From Steromphala cineraria (taxonomy: Eukaryota; Mollusca; Gastropoda; Trochida; Trochidae): a stretch of DNA of 64,000 nt. This document shows, piece after piece, positions 34,562 through 46,810 of the stretch. The notes below the pieces were generated by a model, which was given only the letters and a program-made list of their open reading frames with translations, was not told the DNA's origin and did no database searches. The DNA lies in contig OU744728.1 in assembly GCA_916613615.1 (NCBI GenBank), positions 29,395,950 through 29,459,949 of the forward strand. The letters run 5' to 3'. The stretch's first letter is position 1. Each line of letters starts with the position of its first letter. A program made the position numbers and the translations under genes.

Positions 34562-35375
34562 ATGGTAATGAAATGAAACTGCAAAGGGATATTTTCTACA
34601 AGCACTGTGTATATAGACCGCAATAAGATTATGTTTTCATTTGTCACTTGTTCTGTTCAGTTCTTGTGCATGCAATTGTTTCATTATGTACTGGTGCGGC
34701 ATTGATATAAGCAGAGTTATTGCTTGTTTGCCAAACCAGATTTCGTGGGAAATAAAAATATGTTTAAACCACATCCAAAGTTTAGATCGAACTTTGAGCT
34801 TAAAGGTTTCGGCGGAGTTTGTAGCACCATTTCACATTTAGGACAATGGTTGAAATAATGACCGCTGACAGAGCTCGAGGTCGTGGTCATTATTTCACAT
34901 ACACCACATGGATTTACCAATTTGCACTTTTGTTCAAGTAGAATATCAAGAAACGTTTTTGAAAGTTATGGTAATTGAGTAAAGTTTAAATACACTCCAC
35001 TTTTAAACATTGCTTCAATTTCCTTTGCCTACTACACGAATTTCACGTGCAGATTGAACAGACCATGACGATATAGCTGAGTTAACTTAGCTTGATTACG
35101 TTCTCTCTATCGTTTCCACTACATCGCTATGTATCTTAGCTAATGGCGATGTTGCCAATCAGACAAATTTGAGTAAGTAACCAATCGTTTTAAGTTCTAA
35201 TTTAAGAAAATACAAAAATTCTATATTGAACTGAAATTAAATTATTTAAAAACAATTTGTTAAAAACGTCACCAAAATTGTGGTTCACCTTGTGATGCAC
35301 GGATTTTAACTTTTCATGTCATATCGCAGAATCTGTAGTCAATTGAAAGCACATGGTTTGAAGGTAGAGAGGAAA
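34562..35375. other. Upstream region of the 115-residue secreted-protein gene
   Basis: No gene is recognised. It contains a 13-bp-arm hairpin at 34,851-34,897 (TGAAATAATGACC pairing with GGTCATTATTTCA). An in-frame upstream ATG at 35,316 would add 20 residues before the signal peptide and is thought not to be used. No clear TATA box was found. Confidence 0.5.
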
Positions 35376-36959
35376 ATGAAGTGGTCTCTTGTGTTGATCC
35401 CATTTATGTCCGTGTTTCAAGGAATTAAAGGTGAGATGCATTTTAAGTATATTTGTGCGGCTGTTGTGTGTTATTTGTGCGTGGATCTACGAAGATGTTG
35501 AAGTAAGTGACAGAGGGTTTACACAATATAAAACGAGCTGTCAGAAAGCAGGGATCATATTTATGTATTTTGCGGTTTCGTTTTCGTAATGTAAATTTTA
35601 TCTTAAATATCATTTTGTATCGTAAATAGCAACGTGTACATTAAATTGATAAATACAACAGTGCTAAAACTCTGACATTGTAATTAATTTAACATCTTTC
35701 TTTCTTACAATTAATCACATTATTCGACATTCATCGTGAAAATATAATTGGTCAACTAAAAATAGATAGCGTTGCTCAGCTAAGTTATTAATTACTCGTA
35801 TGTCTTTAATAATGACCTAGGTATAGTGCTTCTATCATAAACCATTTGTGACGTCTCTTTATTGTTCTTTGAGGTTTTGAACATTGCTCAGCAAGTTGGC
35901 TTTACATACAGACCTGACTTTACACTTTTGCTGCATTTCAAATCAAATAGGTTTTAAAGGGGCAGTAGCACGTTTTTAGGTGGAATAAAAGGTGATGTCG
36001 GGAAAATGAAAATAAAGGGTTCCATTTGAAAAACAATGTATTTAAACTAAATGGAGCAGTAATAATTCAAATATATTACGTAAAGTTTAGCCATGCAATT
36101 GCTTTTTCTTACACAAAATGAATTAAAGGTGTTCACACAAAATGGCCGCCAATGGATTTTATGATAATTTTCATACTTTGTCATGTGACAATGGATGATT
36201 AGCTTTTGTAATGAGATTTTTTACAATGTCAAAATAATACATTTAGTATTAACATTTATCAGTGAAAAATTTAAAATATGAAACTAACAAAAAACGTGCT
36301 ACTGCCCCTTTAAGTCATTTTACATACAAGTTTATTCATAGTTGCAGTCGTATATAATATTTTTTGTTTAGCACGTATTCATATGTATAAAATAAACTCT
36401 TGACTTTTAAAATGCATATTTTATTAGGTCAAAGAACATTACAGCTGATTCTGTTCCGTGTCACCTAGTTTTTAAGTTACTTCGCAATGCAAGTCTCAAA
36501 TCTGAAGCGGCGATCTCTGAAAATGAAATAATAACATGGTCAGGATTTCAGTCATCAAAAGATATAATTGTCCAAACAGGTTAGCTTCCTGCCTGTCATA
36601 ATGTTTTCTCTAAATTGTTACTTTGGATGAAAATATATGTCGACAAATTGAATCGTTTACTACCACTACTGTATTAAATTGGTTTTATGAAAGGTTAGAA
36701 CAATTCAAAATGATTATCGAACATATTCAAGATTGCTAGTTAGTTTTATTACATTTTAACCATGGTAAAAATAGTGAATTATTGAATCCTACTTTGCCGA
36801 GCTACTATGGTAGCTGAAAATTCCTCTGAGAACTCTGTTGGAAGCCACGTTGAAGTTGAAGTACTTGTTAAACCTGTTCACATAACTAGAAAAGTAGCAG
36901 CTGTTTACAGCCTTTGCTGGAAGAAAAAATGCGGAAATTACATACAAAATGCGTTATAA
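35376..36959 (+). CDS. Predicted 115-residue secreted protein (three exons)
   Basis: A gene not recognised as a known family. Exons are modelled at 35,376-35,430, 36,445-36,579 and 36,802-36,959. Exon 1 starts with ATG (A at -3) and encodes a signal peptide, MKWSLVLIPFMSVFQGIK, ending at AAAG/gtgaga. Exon 2 (attacag acceptor, ACAG/gttagc donor) has DSVPCHLVFKLLRNASLKSE with one N-glycosylation sequon (NAS) and ITWSGFQ. Exon 3 (ccgag acceptor) has ENSSENSVGSHVEVEVLVKP, then YSLCWKKKCGNY and TAA. All junctions are phase 1, so exon 2 is symmetric, as often found in extracellular proteins. Three Cys are present. The TTAA-type MITE at 35,958 lies in intron 1. Copy B begins about 50 bp downstream. 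The model is inferred from frame continuity and splice signals; the exon 3 acceptor is weak. Confidence 0.5.
35958..36309 (+). mobile_element. TTAA-type MITE, complete reference copy
   Basis: 352 bp with inverted termini AGGGGCAGTAGCACGTTTTT and AAAAACGTGCTACTGCCCCT, flanked by TTAA on both sides (35,954-35,957 and 36,310-36,313). No coding capacity. TTAA target sites are used by piggyBac-type transposases, but the superfamily was not proven. Confidence 0.92.
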
Positions 36960-37006
36960 AAACATTGTCTTAAAGAAATCATATGATGAGAGTATTTAAT
37001 ACACAA

Positions 37007-38160
37007 ACTATACATGTATATACATATACATATGTATTTATTCATCTAAGAAATTACGATTTTTAAAGAAAATTAAAGGTAAAAAACTAAAAGAGGTATC
37101 TAGTTTTTTCCACAGTACAAAGATAATCTTCGTTGCATAAATGTATATACATAAGGATATTTAATTTGAAAATAACACCTATGGGATTCTAAGAAAACTA
37201 TTCTTTTCAAAAGTTATATTGACTTACTCACACCAAATCAATACGCTTAACAACACATTCTGTTTCTTCAATGACTGTGATCATGTCACTTCTGTGATAC
37301 TTTTTATACAAATAGACAAGGTAGATAGTTCAACAGAATACGACAAATTGCCTAATGCCAAAAACGATACATGTACTCCTGAGAGGTCAAATTAAAGGAT
37401 GTGATTTAGGACCAAATGTCACTATATAATATATTCAATATTCAGGCTTAACAAATCGGTCTAGTTCCGAGGAAGCATATAATCAAATTATACAAACAAA
37501 CAAAACCTTTACTCTACGAAGACATGAAATACTTTACACTAGATCTGACCGCGACCCCCTACCTAGCATATTTTTTACCCGTTTAATGCAGCCGAAATCC
37601 AGTCGTTAGCGGACCAACCGCATCGTCTAACTTATAAGACCGCTAACGGTGTTCATGTTCAAAGCATGATGAAAAGGAGTCAGCTACCATACCGAATGCT
37701 TTAGCCGGCGGTTTGCCATTGGTTAAATGGGTTAACGTCAGAACATGCTGACTACGGGGTGCGAGTGGGATTCAGTGGAGAGGAAACATATCGAAATAAC
37801 ATGTTCAATTCTCGAAAGAGTTAATGTTTTTGAAACTTTTATTCCTCGGAACTAGGTCGGTTCTTATCTGACTGAGTCAATTACTCAATGAAGACATTTT
37901 CTCTAGTTTACATACATCAAAGTCAAGGATGACAAAAAATCTTTACAAGTATCGTATGTGCTCAAGTTGATCATATAGCCCAATTCTACTTTCCACTTAA
38001 GTCTTTACAAACTGATTGCACATATATTTCTCAACAAATGGCAACATTTGTATAATTGCATCTCTTAATTTCTACGTTCCTTCCTTTTTGACGCCATATC
38101 ATACGCTGTGAAGGACCGTCATTTTTAATTTTACAATTTTGGATTCATAGCCATTGCTCT
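37007..38160. other. Non-coding flank downstream of dermatopontin-like gene B
   Basis: Counterpart of 1-1,181. Single-base differences break the open frame seen in copy A. Nothing else was recognised. Confidence 0.6.
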
Positions 38161-40212
38161 TCAACTCCTTATCCCGTTTCGCTCTTGTTTACCTCGTAAT
38201 TCACAGCAGTAGACCTTGAACCTGCTGTCTCCATAACCGTTTTGATAGTAACTGTACAAGCCACTGATGACACCATTTCTTGGGCACTGGTAGAGGACAG
38301 GGTCTCTATAGCTGTTCAGGATACCTTCAAGTGAGGATACGAATGTGATATGTTAATGGAGCAGTAGCACGTTTTAATGGTGAATATATGGTGATGTCAG
38401 GAAAATGAAAATTGAAGGACAATGTATTTAAACTAAATGGAGTAGTAATAAATCGTTAGTAGTGAGTAGTATAGTAATACAGTTTAGCCATGCAATACCT
38501 TTTTCTTACACAAAATGAATGAAAGGTGTTTACACAAAAATAGCTGCAGATGGAGCAATCAATTATAATTTCCTCTTTCAATGAACATTTTTTTTTTGTT
38601 GAAAATTTGAATTCAGATACATTTCACGTTTTAGAACATTAATTGGAACGTTTCAAGCTCACGCTTACGATGCCAGCGTGGGTTATAACGTTTATTAACG
38701 ATTGCTTTCATTGGTTGATAGTGAAAACCTACCCATCTCTCTATGGAAAGAAAAGAATCAACGCTTAGTCAATTTGCAACTAATAATATTATGTGCGCTT
38801 TGCCCTAGTCTCATCTATCACCTATAGTGTATATTGTTAAACATAAGTGACTTTTTTTCACAAGTGCACATACAACTTTTACCTGGAAACGATTCTTTTT
38901 TATCTCGAAATTATGTTTTGGTCTTTTCTGAAGCCATAAAACGATATATCTGTCGTCGAAGGTACCAATTTCGTTCATACTCATGTTATAAAAGTTTGAA
39001 GCGTTTATTCAAATTATAAACCCTCAGTTAAATCAACTGGAAATAATTTTAGGTAAAGCTTTAATCCAATATATGTTTAAGAATTTTGTCAACATGTTTA
39101 TATATTTTATTTCAAATTAATTTTGGGAACTCCAATCCCTCGATGCTTTAATGTTATATCAAATTATTTTGGGAAATACACGTTTTTTGCATTTAAATCT
39201 GGGAAAAGTTTCTACCATAGTTTACCATATTATCTGATGACCACTGTTAACAGTAACTGTTAGACATCATTTATCTCTTCAGATAGTACAGGCTCTGCAT
39301 ATGTTCTTTCAGCTGCGAATCTTAAGTTTGTTCACTTACCTGTGTGTTATTGTGCAAATAGCATGTAATTTGGAATGTCTTTGATGCATCCTAGCATTGT
39401 TAAAACAAAACGAATAACGTTGAAATTTCATGACATAAGTTAGGATTCATTTTGTATCAACAAATCTTTTTGCCAACCTAACAGTTATCCAAAACATATT
39501 AGGGCACTTAAAGTGACCAGAGGTCAAAATTTCGAAATCACTATTTTTTATTTTTCTCTGCAAAATCCTTAATAAGTAAACAACAGCCTTGGGTTTAAGT
39601 CATATTTGTTCATTTGCTTTAAGTCAATGTCAATGTGCTGATTTTGTTCACAGAGTATCTATATGGACTACTTTAATCGAATGTAAGAAAATTGGAATTT
39701 CAAATAAATGACCCAATTTGTTTATTTAACCTTGCCAAATTTGGAAACCTTTCACCACTGACCAGACGATCAAAAATATGGTTTATGAATGGTTATTTTT
39801 CATATGGACAGTTGGTGTGCCTTTGTCATAGCTGCTGGGGGTATTTGATTGACGTCCAAACGAAACCCGAATGACATGATATTTGCACTAAGCAAGTGAA
39901 CAATCTTAAGATAAGATCTTCAAGAACTACGTAATGCCTATTTATATTCAGTCATTTCATGCTAAATTTCTTTATAGTTGCCAACTCACCCGACCAATAG
40001 CATCTTCCAAGACCTGAGGTCCTCCTGCATCTAATTCCGTACAGTCTGTCTCTACCGTTTTGATATCGACTGTTGATGTAGCGGATACTTTGTCCAGTTG
40101 GACATTTGAACTGGAAGGGATTGTCGCAGCTTTTTTTATACGAGCTTGCGAAAGCTACGCTGACAAACAGCACTAACAACTGTGAACAGAGTTTGAGTAG
40201 ATTAAGAAACAT
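38161..40212 (-). CDS. Dermatopontin-like secreted protein, copy B (two exons)
   Basis: Exon 1 is 40,212-39,990 and exon 2 is 38,324-38,161, giving 128 residues. The signal peptide (MFLNLLKLCSQLLVLFVSVA) is identical to copy A, followed by NPFQFKCPTGQSIRYINSRY, DRLYGIRC and CYWSG, a GTGAGT donor and a phase-1 junction to the second half-repeat (LYQCPRNGVISGLY, YYQNGYGDSRFKVYCCELRG). Where copy A has TGA, B has CGA and extends by ERNGIRS to TGA at 38,161-38,163. B keeps Arg and Tyr where A has Cys and Thr after QSI, so it has seven Cys rather than eight. Conservation of the frame, signal peptide and splice sites in both copies supports both being real genes. Confidence 0.83.
38357..38555 (+). 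mobile_element. TTAA-type MITE, copy 5 (truncated)
   Basis: Preceded by TTAA (38,353-38,356), it starts GGAGCAGTAGCACG and follows the family to the TTACACAAAATGAA segment, then is lost after ATAGCTGCAGATGG. It is the counterpart of copy 1 in the intron of dermatopontin-like gene A. Confidence 0.75.
38560..39950. other. Intron of dermatopontin-like gene B, diverged from copy A
   Basis: About 1.4 kb of AT-rich intron. Much of it does not match the copy A intron closely; part of 39,240-39,420 and 39,570-39,890 resembles 14,780-14,830 and 15,180-15,340 inside the Harbinger-like element (words such as TTTGACGTCC or TGACGTCC, ATGATATTTGCACTA). No gene is supported. Confidence 0.45.
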
Positions 40213-42076
40213 AGCACAATGTCTAGGATTGAAACCAGAGAATTTGAATGCCTATCAGTTCAATTTCTTAAGTTACAGGTTAAAGTCTTCATTATTCAAA
40301 AACGGGAAAAGCGCGAACACATCACTCGAATGCTATTTTGGAAACGTTTTTTAAAGCAGACATAAAAATATAGGTTGGTTGTATACGTGTATGTCATATA
40401 TGCGATAAACCTCATATCACCTCACAGTATATTACTAGTAACATTTTAAATTGGGACGTAAAATATAAAATTCGTGACATGCTTGGTACGAGTTGAATAA
40501 AAATTAAATATTATTCATGTTTTGTCAATATTAAGGATAACGTGCATGTTTGGTCTCATTAAAGTCACACCCATTAACGAAAACACAATAAATCTTGAGG
40601 TCAAACTATACGGTTAGTGCTCAACCTAAGCTGCGTATCAGCGTATTTTACGCAATAAAATCATTAAAAAACCCGATTTGATCCAAATGTGGGTGTTCAG
40701 ATACGCAAACAATTTTGTTTTAAATCAAGAGAATCAGTAACCATGCGTACAGTACGAAAACTATTTTAACACATGCATATTCATTGGCGGATTAAAATTC
40801 ATAGCTCTACATCAGTGTTTTTGCATTATTAGCTGAGGCCTTAAAGTTCTTTTGAAGTTGTGGTGACGAGTAAGGCGCCCCTAAAACTCTATAGAATATC
40901 TGTAAGACATTTATGAAATGTTATATGTACAGAATAAGCAAGTTTTGAGATATGATGTGGTTACAGTCTCATTTTCATATAAAATACCCAATTGTCAAAA
41001 ATCTAAGGAGTACCATTTTAATAAATATGCCATAAAAATGAACTGTATGCAATGGTATCAAAATCAATGAGTAATTACCAGATAGTTCAAAAAATTATCT
41101 GGAGCACTGCCCGTTATTATTAATAATGATAATATAGAAAGAGGCTGTTCTTACCGTGTACATCATGTTGTTCCCTTCAACTGAAGCCTATTGTGTGAGG
41201 CTGGTCGCATCCTTTTATAGCTATATCTTTGTTCAACGCACCCAAATTTGTCACTTCATAAGTTATCACCTAAGTATATCAAGATCCTTATTGTGTGTAA
41301 TAAACCCAAGACACCTCATATTTTTCTCTACAGCTGTGGCGGAAGTTGCGTCAACAAGATAAAGAATATATATTTTATAATTGAGTTAACCGAGTGATAT
41401 CTGACTTTTTTTGCTCAGTATATCTCAAATGAAGCATTTTCGAAAAAGCATATCATAATTATATCATCCCCAGCAACTCATTTATGATAAAGGATATTTG
41501 ATTTTTTTTCGGTGAATACCATTAATATCTGAAAATATGATTTCATCTCACCAGATGGACTTGCATGGCGAGAGATGTCAAATTCTTGAGCCTAAAAGTA
41601 ACGCAAAGGTTAATTGATAAAGCTGATTTTTATATCTGAGTGCCTAGAGTGCCTCATTTTATAATCATGACTTGATAAATAATTTTAATGGCATTAACTT
41701 GTTTAGGTTACATTTTTTTCTGAGGTTTCATTACAACCAATGAAAATTCGGTATATGCATCATATGACGATAACTATTCTTTGATTAAAGATTTTCACTT
41801 TTTGTAATGCTTTCACATTTCGTTACTCGAAACATTGAATAAATACATTCACAATTTGCAACGGCACAGGAATATTTAAAGAACTTATTTCACATACCAA
41901 TATTGATGTTCTGATATTTACCTGCTATTTGCCAGATAATGATCGCTAGAACCTCATTGAAAGCCACTAGGAAATTAAAGTATTAACTAGTAATAAACAG
42001 TCAAATAAAAACCAGGTTCTTGATTTCGCTAAAATCATATATATTTAAATAATATATATAATAATGTAATATAAAT
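40213..42076. other. Non-coding region, counterpart of 3,104-4,967
   Basis: Aligns with copy A up to about 41,990. The Tc1-like insertion of copy A is absent; about 80 bp of unrelated AT-rich DNA (42,000-42,076) stands at the corresponding place. Confidence 0.65.
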
Positions 42077-42160
42077 ATTTTCTATTTTCTATTTTCTATT
42101 TTCTATTTTCTATTTTCTATTTTCTATTTTCTATTTTCTATTTTCTATTTTCTATTTTTT
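42077..42160. repeat. TATTTTC-type heptamer microsatellite (long allele)
   Basis: About twelve tandem ATTTTCT units, compared with about four at 6,510-6,538 in copy A. Confidence 0.92.
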
Positions 42161-42432
42161 ATGCAAATTGTCTGCCTTTTTAAAATAAGATGAGAGTCAT
42201 GTAGATAACCGTTTCCAAAAACGATTACAAGTAAGAAAAGAAAACCTGATAGTAGCAATATGCTCGTTCACGTTAGATTTGTTGTTGACATTTTTTAAGA
42301 GAAGTAGGATGAAAGGAAGTGTAGTATAGTTAAACATTTTATTTCTTAAAATCGTACACAAAAGTTTGAAAAGTTGATGACATATGCAATTACACAGAGG
42401 GTCACCAATTTTTTAAATCATTCTAGTTTTCC

Positions 42433-42788
42433 AGGGGCTGTAGCACATTTTTAGAGAGAATATAAAGTGATGGCAGAAAAATGAAAGTTAATGGTTCCAA
42501 TTGAAAGACAATATATTTAAACTAAATGGAGCAATAATAATTCAAATATATTATGTAAAGTTTAGCCATGCGATTTCTTTTTCTTACACAAAATTAATTA
42601 AAGGTGTTCATACGAAATGGCCGCCAATGTATTTTAGGTGAATCTCCATAGTTTGTCCTCTGACTATGGCTGATTGGCTTGTGTAATGTGATTTATTACA
42701 CTATCAAAATAATACATTTAGCATCAACATACAATTATCAGTGAAAATTTTAAGAAATAAAATTATCAAGAATCGTGTTACTGCCCCA
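42433..42788 (+). mobile_element. TTAA-type MITE, copy 6
   Basis: Starts AGGGGCTGTAGCACA and ends ATCGTGTTACTGCCCC, followed by A and TTAA (42,789-42,792). It is full length, unlike its counterpart at 6,810 in copy A. Confidence 0.85.
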
Positions 42789-42792
42789 TTAA

Positions 42793-44750
42793 GGGCATGC
42801 ACCAATATCACCCTGCCAATATACTACGCTATAGCTAGTTTGAGGGCAACTTCTTTTGTTTTCAAAAATTACTACCATGTGTTTCACTTTTCATGAGGTA
42901 CAAATGTATTAAATTTTAGAACGTGGTACAGAGTCTTTAACACACTGCATTTAATGACAAATATTATAGCTCCTCATCGCCTATGTAAATATGGGAGGAG
43001 TTGACAACACCTGTCAGAGAACTCACGCTGACCAATCAGAGCCTTCTGAATATATATAACCAAACGCTTCCTCCAATGGTGTTTGAAACCGAGATAAGCA
43101 AACATCAAGCTGTCGAAGGCTTCCGGATCCTTCACCAAATGGTGCATGTGTTAAATGATAAATAAGCATTTTGTACATTAACATTGAGTTTATATGGTCA
43201 AACATTGATAAAGTTTAAATTACATGAATATTTTAACAACTTTGACCCGCAATTTACAGCGACAATTTTGATGGTTTGTATGCTCTGCATTCATAAGATG
43301 TTTAAAAATATATTTTTTATTTTAATAATTATTTCATCAGGAAAAAAGACCTGGTATTAATGATAAAAGAGAGAAAGAAAGATATACCTTAGAGTAAAAC
43401 TAGTAAATCAATATTTGTTTTCAAATCCTTTTAAATTCTTTTGTGAAATATCTCTTTTCTGATGTAATACTCACATGCAAAAGAACGTATAGACCTGTGC
43501 TATTTTAAAATTTAAATACAACTCAAGTAATATTAGATGTAAGAACGAAGTTAGATTTATATTCGAACCCGTTTTTTTATGTTTAACACATTATTAGAGA
43601 ATGACATACGATGTTCGGAATCAAGCGTCAAAGACGACTAAGGTCAGAATTTGCTTTTTCAAGTAACGAGAGAAAAACAGCAATGGCATTTTTAAGCGAT
43701 TTAACTCAAATTATGATCTTATGAGCTCAAAACTAAGATATATGTTTTATGTATTCAGCGTGCGCCTCCTAAATCATAAATGCATGCCTTAACACGTCAC
43801 CCTACAAACATAATTGAAACTCATACAACGTCAGCATGTGTTAGCAAATTCAAAAGGCAATGTAGCATGTCTCTCGAAAGCGGTTCTGGCGACACAGAAG
43901 GGTAAAGATCATTTCGGAGGATGAACAACGAGCTTCGATTTTCGATGCTCACAATGTTATAACGTGTATTTTGATCGATTTAGGGGAACGATTAACTATT
44001 TGAAATTCATCGAGCAAAAGCGAGCAAATCCTGATTTAGACCAGTGCACGATAGATTGATAATGTCTAGATATTGTCATCAGACATTGAGGCAGGAATAA
44101 GCACTATATAAAATTCTTTTATTATTATTTATTTTAGTAGTTTTAAGAAAGAAGCCCCATAGGAAAGGAATTTGTATCTAGAAATACTTTCAAAAGGTTA
44201 CGATTACCTTAGATTGAATTATTAATACCTGCAGTCTGTAAGGCCAAATCGATGCAAGCGATTACACGTAGATAACTAGGGAGTTTGTCATAAACTTTCC
44301 TATACTGTCTTGTGATTTGTTATTGAGAAATGACTGCGGCCTTGATGACTATATACTACACGACAATAGTTTGAACTCACCATCATATGATGCTATGAAA
44401 TTGAAGTATTGGTAAGGATGGTAAAATTAATTTATGCTTTCTCAAAGCTCAACTTTTTACCAAAGTGTCATGCATTTGTCATTAATGGATCTTAATTAAC
44501 ACGTCCATCGTAAAAGTTAACTGACAAATGCTAAGGAGAAGTCCATGGACGGTTTTGAAAAGGAATTTGTTTCGTCATTAGTACCCAATGGTAACGAGGA
44601 CAGGTTTTCATTAAAATTTCTTTAAAATAATCTTGGTTGTCAATGGGAAGACAGCACTGTTTAATAACGTTAATTCTAGTGCTGTAGGCGTAATCAATAA
44701 TAGCCTGAGTAATGCGTTCTCGATAAGATAATATTATACATGATCATACA
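42793..44750. other. Non-coding region, partly unique to copy B
   Basis: 42,793-43,334 has no counterpart in copy A. 43,335 onward matches 7,097 onward. 43,855-44,030 is replaced by unrelated sequence in A. A short minus-strand frame (43,205-43,023) has no recognisable motif. Confidence 0.55.
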
Positions 44751-44754
44751 TTAA

Positions 44755-44771
44755 AGGGGCAGCAGCATGTT

Positions 44772-44802
<31 letters not shown>

Positions 44803-44917
44803 TACTCTGACTATGGATGAATGGTTTGTGTAAAGACATTTTGTGACTTTCAAAATGATACATTATCAGTAAAAAAATGGAAATATCAAATATTTAAAAA
44901 AACGTGCTACTTCCCTT
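44755..44917 (+). mobile_element. TTAA-type MITE, copy 7, internally deleted with 29-G run
   Basis: Preceded by TTAA (44,751-44,754). The 5' terminus runs straight into 29 consecutive G (44,774-44,802), then the last third of the family ending AACGTGCTACTTCCCT. In copy A the same place has a 24-G run. Confidence 0.85.
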
Positions 44918-44921
44918 TTAA

Positions 44922-46810
44922 TATATCCATTCGAGCAATTATTGCAAGGATAAATCATACGAACAATTGATTTAAATAAATTAACATAATTATTCCATTA
45001 GAAACATAGTTCCTAACCTGAAAAAGCCTACATGACATGTTATAACATTTACATGTTAAACAGACCTTTAAGACTACCGTTTTAAGTATTTAATTACAAA
45101 TGACACAACTAGTTTGATGAAATTCTTGCAATTTGCTGAAAAAGCCATTTACCAGTATTATTTCAATGCGAAACATACATCGATATTATATTGTTAATTA
45201 TAGATGGATACTCAGAGTCATATCAATGTGTAAATTTCATTCCACTAGTGTTGATAATCAACGTACGAGTAGGCAGAACGTTGCAATGTCTGATATTGAT
45301 TATATCTGTCTGCACTGTGGCAATGTTGTAATGAAAAATGAGACTCTTGTTTTCGTTACATGTAATAGACATTTTATCTTCGTAATGCGTATATTCTGTC
45401 CATTTAAACATTGTAAAGCTAGATTGTCATTTCAACAAATATATAGCACATATGATGTGAATAAACTTCGTTTATGATCTATATATTTCTAATATATTCA
45501 GCATAATATCTCTCCAGTATACTTTTTGTCATGTGGTTACTGCTGTACTGATTATCTCATAAAATTGTACCATGGGCAATGTAGCTTGTATTCATAAACA
45601 TTATTCATTGATAAAACAGGTGAGATGAGGAATTTAGGAATTTCATTGTAGAGTACAGTGTTGCAAAGTACCAATACTGAATATTAAACAGTTCGTTCCC
45701 TAAAGCATACGAATTTGCCCGATATGGCAATCCGGAACTTATTAACGCTTCAGTCACTATACTTATACAACCCTGGCCCGACAGAGGCGGAGGCGAATTT
45801 GATCGATGATTTGTGTTTATTTTAAGGTCTCATCATTGCGTCACTCTCATTGATGGCACTGACCATCATTGTAAACTTCTATCTACTCAGTCTGGTATAC
45901 TTGTTATCATTTATTTCGATTCTCCGTAGATCGCATGTTTATATTGTAATGGTTGAATGAATAGTGGTAACCCAACCGTGACCTCATTGAAAATAATCTA
46001 TTCAGATACATACTGTCATGTGAATAAACGTTTTTGGGAAGATAAATCTTGCGTTGTGTAAAGAATAACACGCAATAAACAAATCTTCCTCTCAAACATA
46101 TAAGCGTGTTGTCGCGTGACTCTATCTATAGCTCAATTGACAGGGACAGTTTATTGCTTAAACTATTGTCAATGCTATTTGTATTGAATACCTGAACTAT
46201 TATAAGCAACGTCAGCATGCAGAAAACCAAACTCATTGTCTTATACAAACTGTTTGTTAAATCATGACCTGATTCCAAAAGGTTTGAATAGACAAGCTGA
46301 TATATAACATAATACCCGCAAGTAACAGGTATATTCTATGTGCAGTGTCATATCAACTTTCATTTCTGAGTTGTATAGAGATGATGTCATGAACATTTAT
46401 TGATCGCATGTCTCTTTCGTTGTAAAATGGGGAAATACAAAACAACTGATGCATATTAAACATAAACATGAACAGTGATCGTAACATGTCCATGATTACG
46501 TTATATTTATATCTCTTATTTTATTGGTCGAAAGACCATAAAATAGCTTACTTTAACTTTTAGTAAACGTCAGATCCATTTATATCCATTTTTACCTTTT
46601 ACTTCGTAGATTATTTATACAGATAACCATATAAGCAACATATTTACCGCATGTGACATTCACATGTAAACAACTTGTTATAAAGAAGACTTTCTCCCGA
46701 ACATGCAATCATAACATTTTAGACTGACATTGAGTACATCCTGTCATACTGTAAGAAATAACAAACAGCGTTTCTTGAACACTGAGTGTTCTGCCATCTT
46801 ACCCACTGAG
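44922..46810. other. Non-coding region, counterpart of 9,175-11,040
   Basis: No gene is secure. A 114-codon frame at 45,133-45,477 contains several Cys (CLHCGN, FCPFKHC) but is not conserved in copy A. The last ~40 bp contain a tRNA box A-like word on the minus strand (TGGCTCAGTGG). Confidence 0.5.

Noticed and set aside
45133..45477. 114-codon frame with CLHC and FCPFKHC cysteine pairs suggesting a zinc site
   Set aside because: The copy A counterpart (about 9,400-9,690) does not keep the frame or the cysteines, so the pattern is probably chance.
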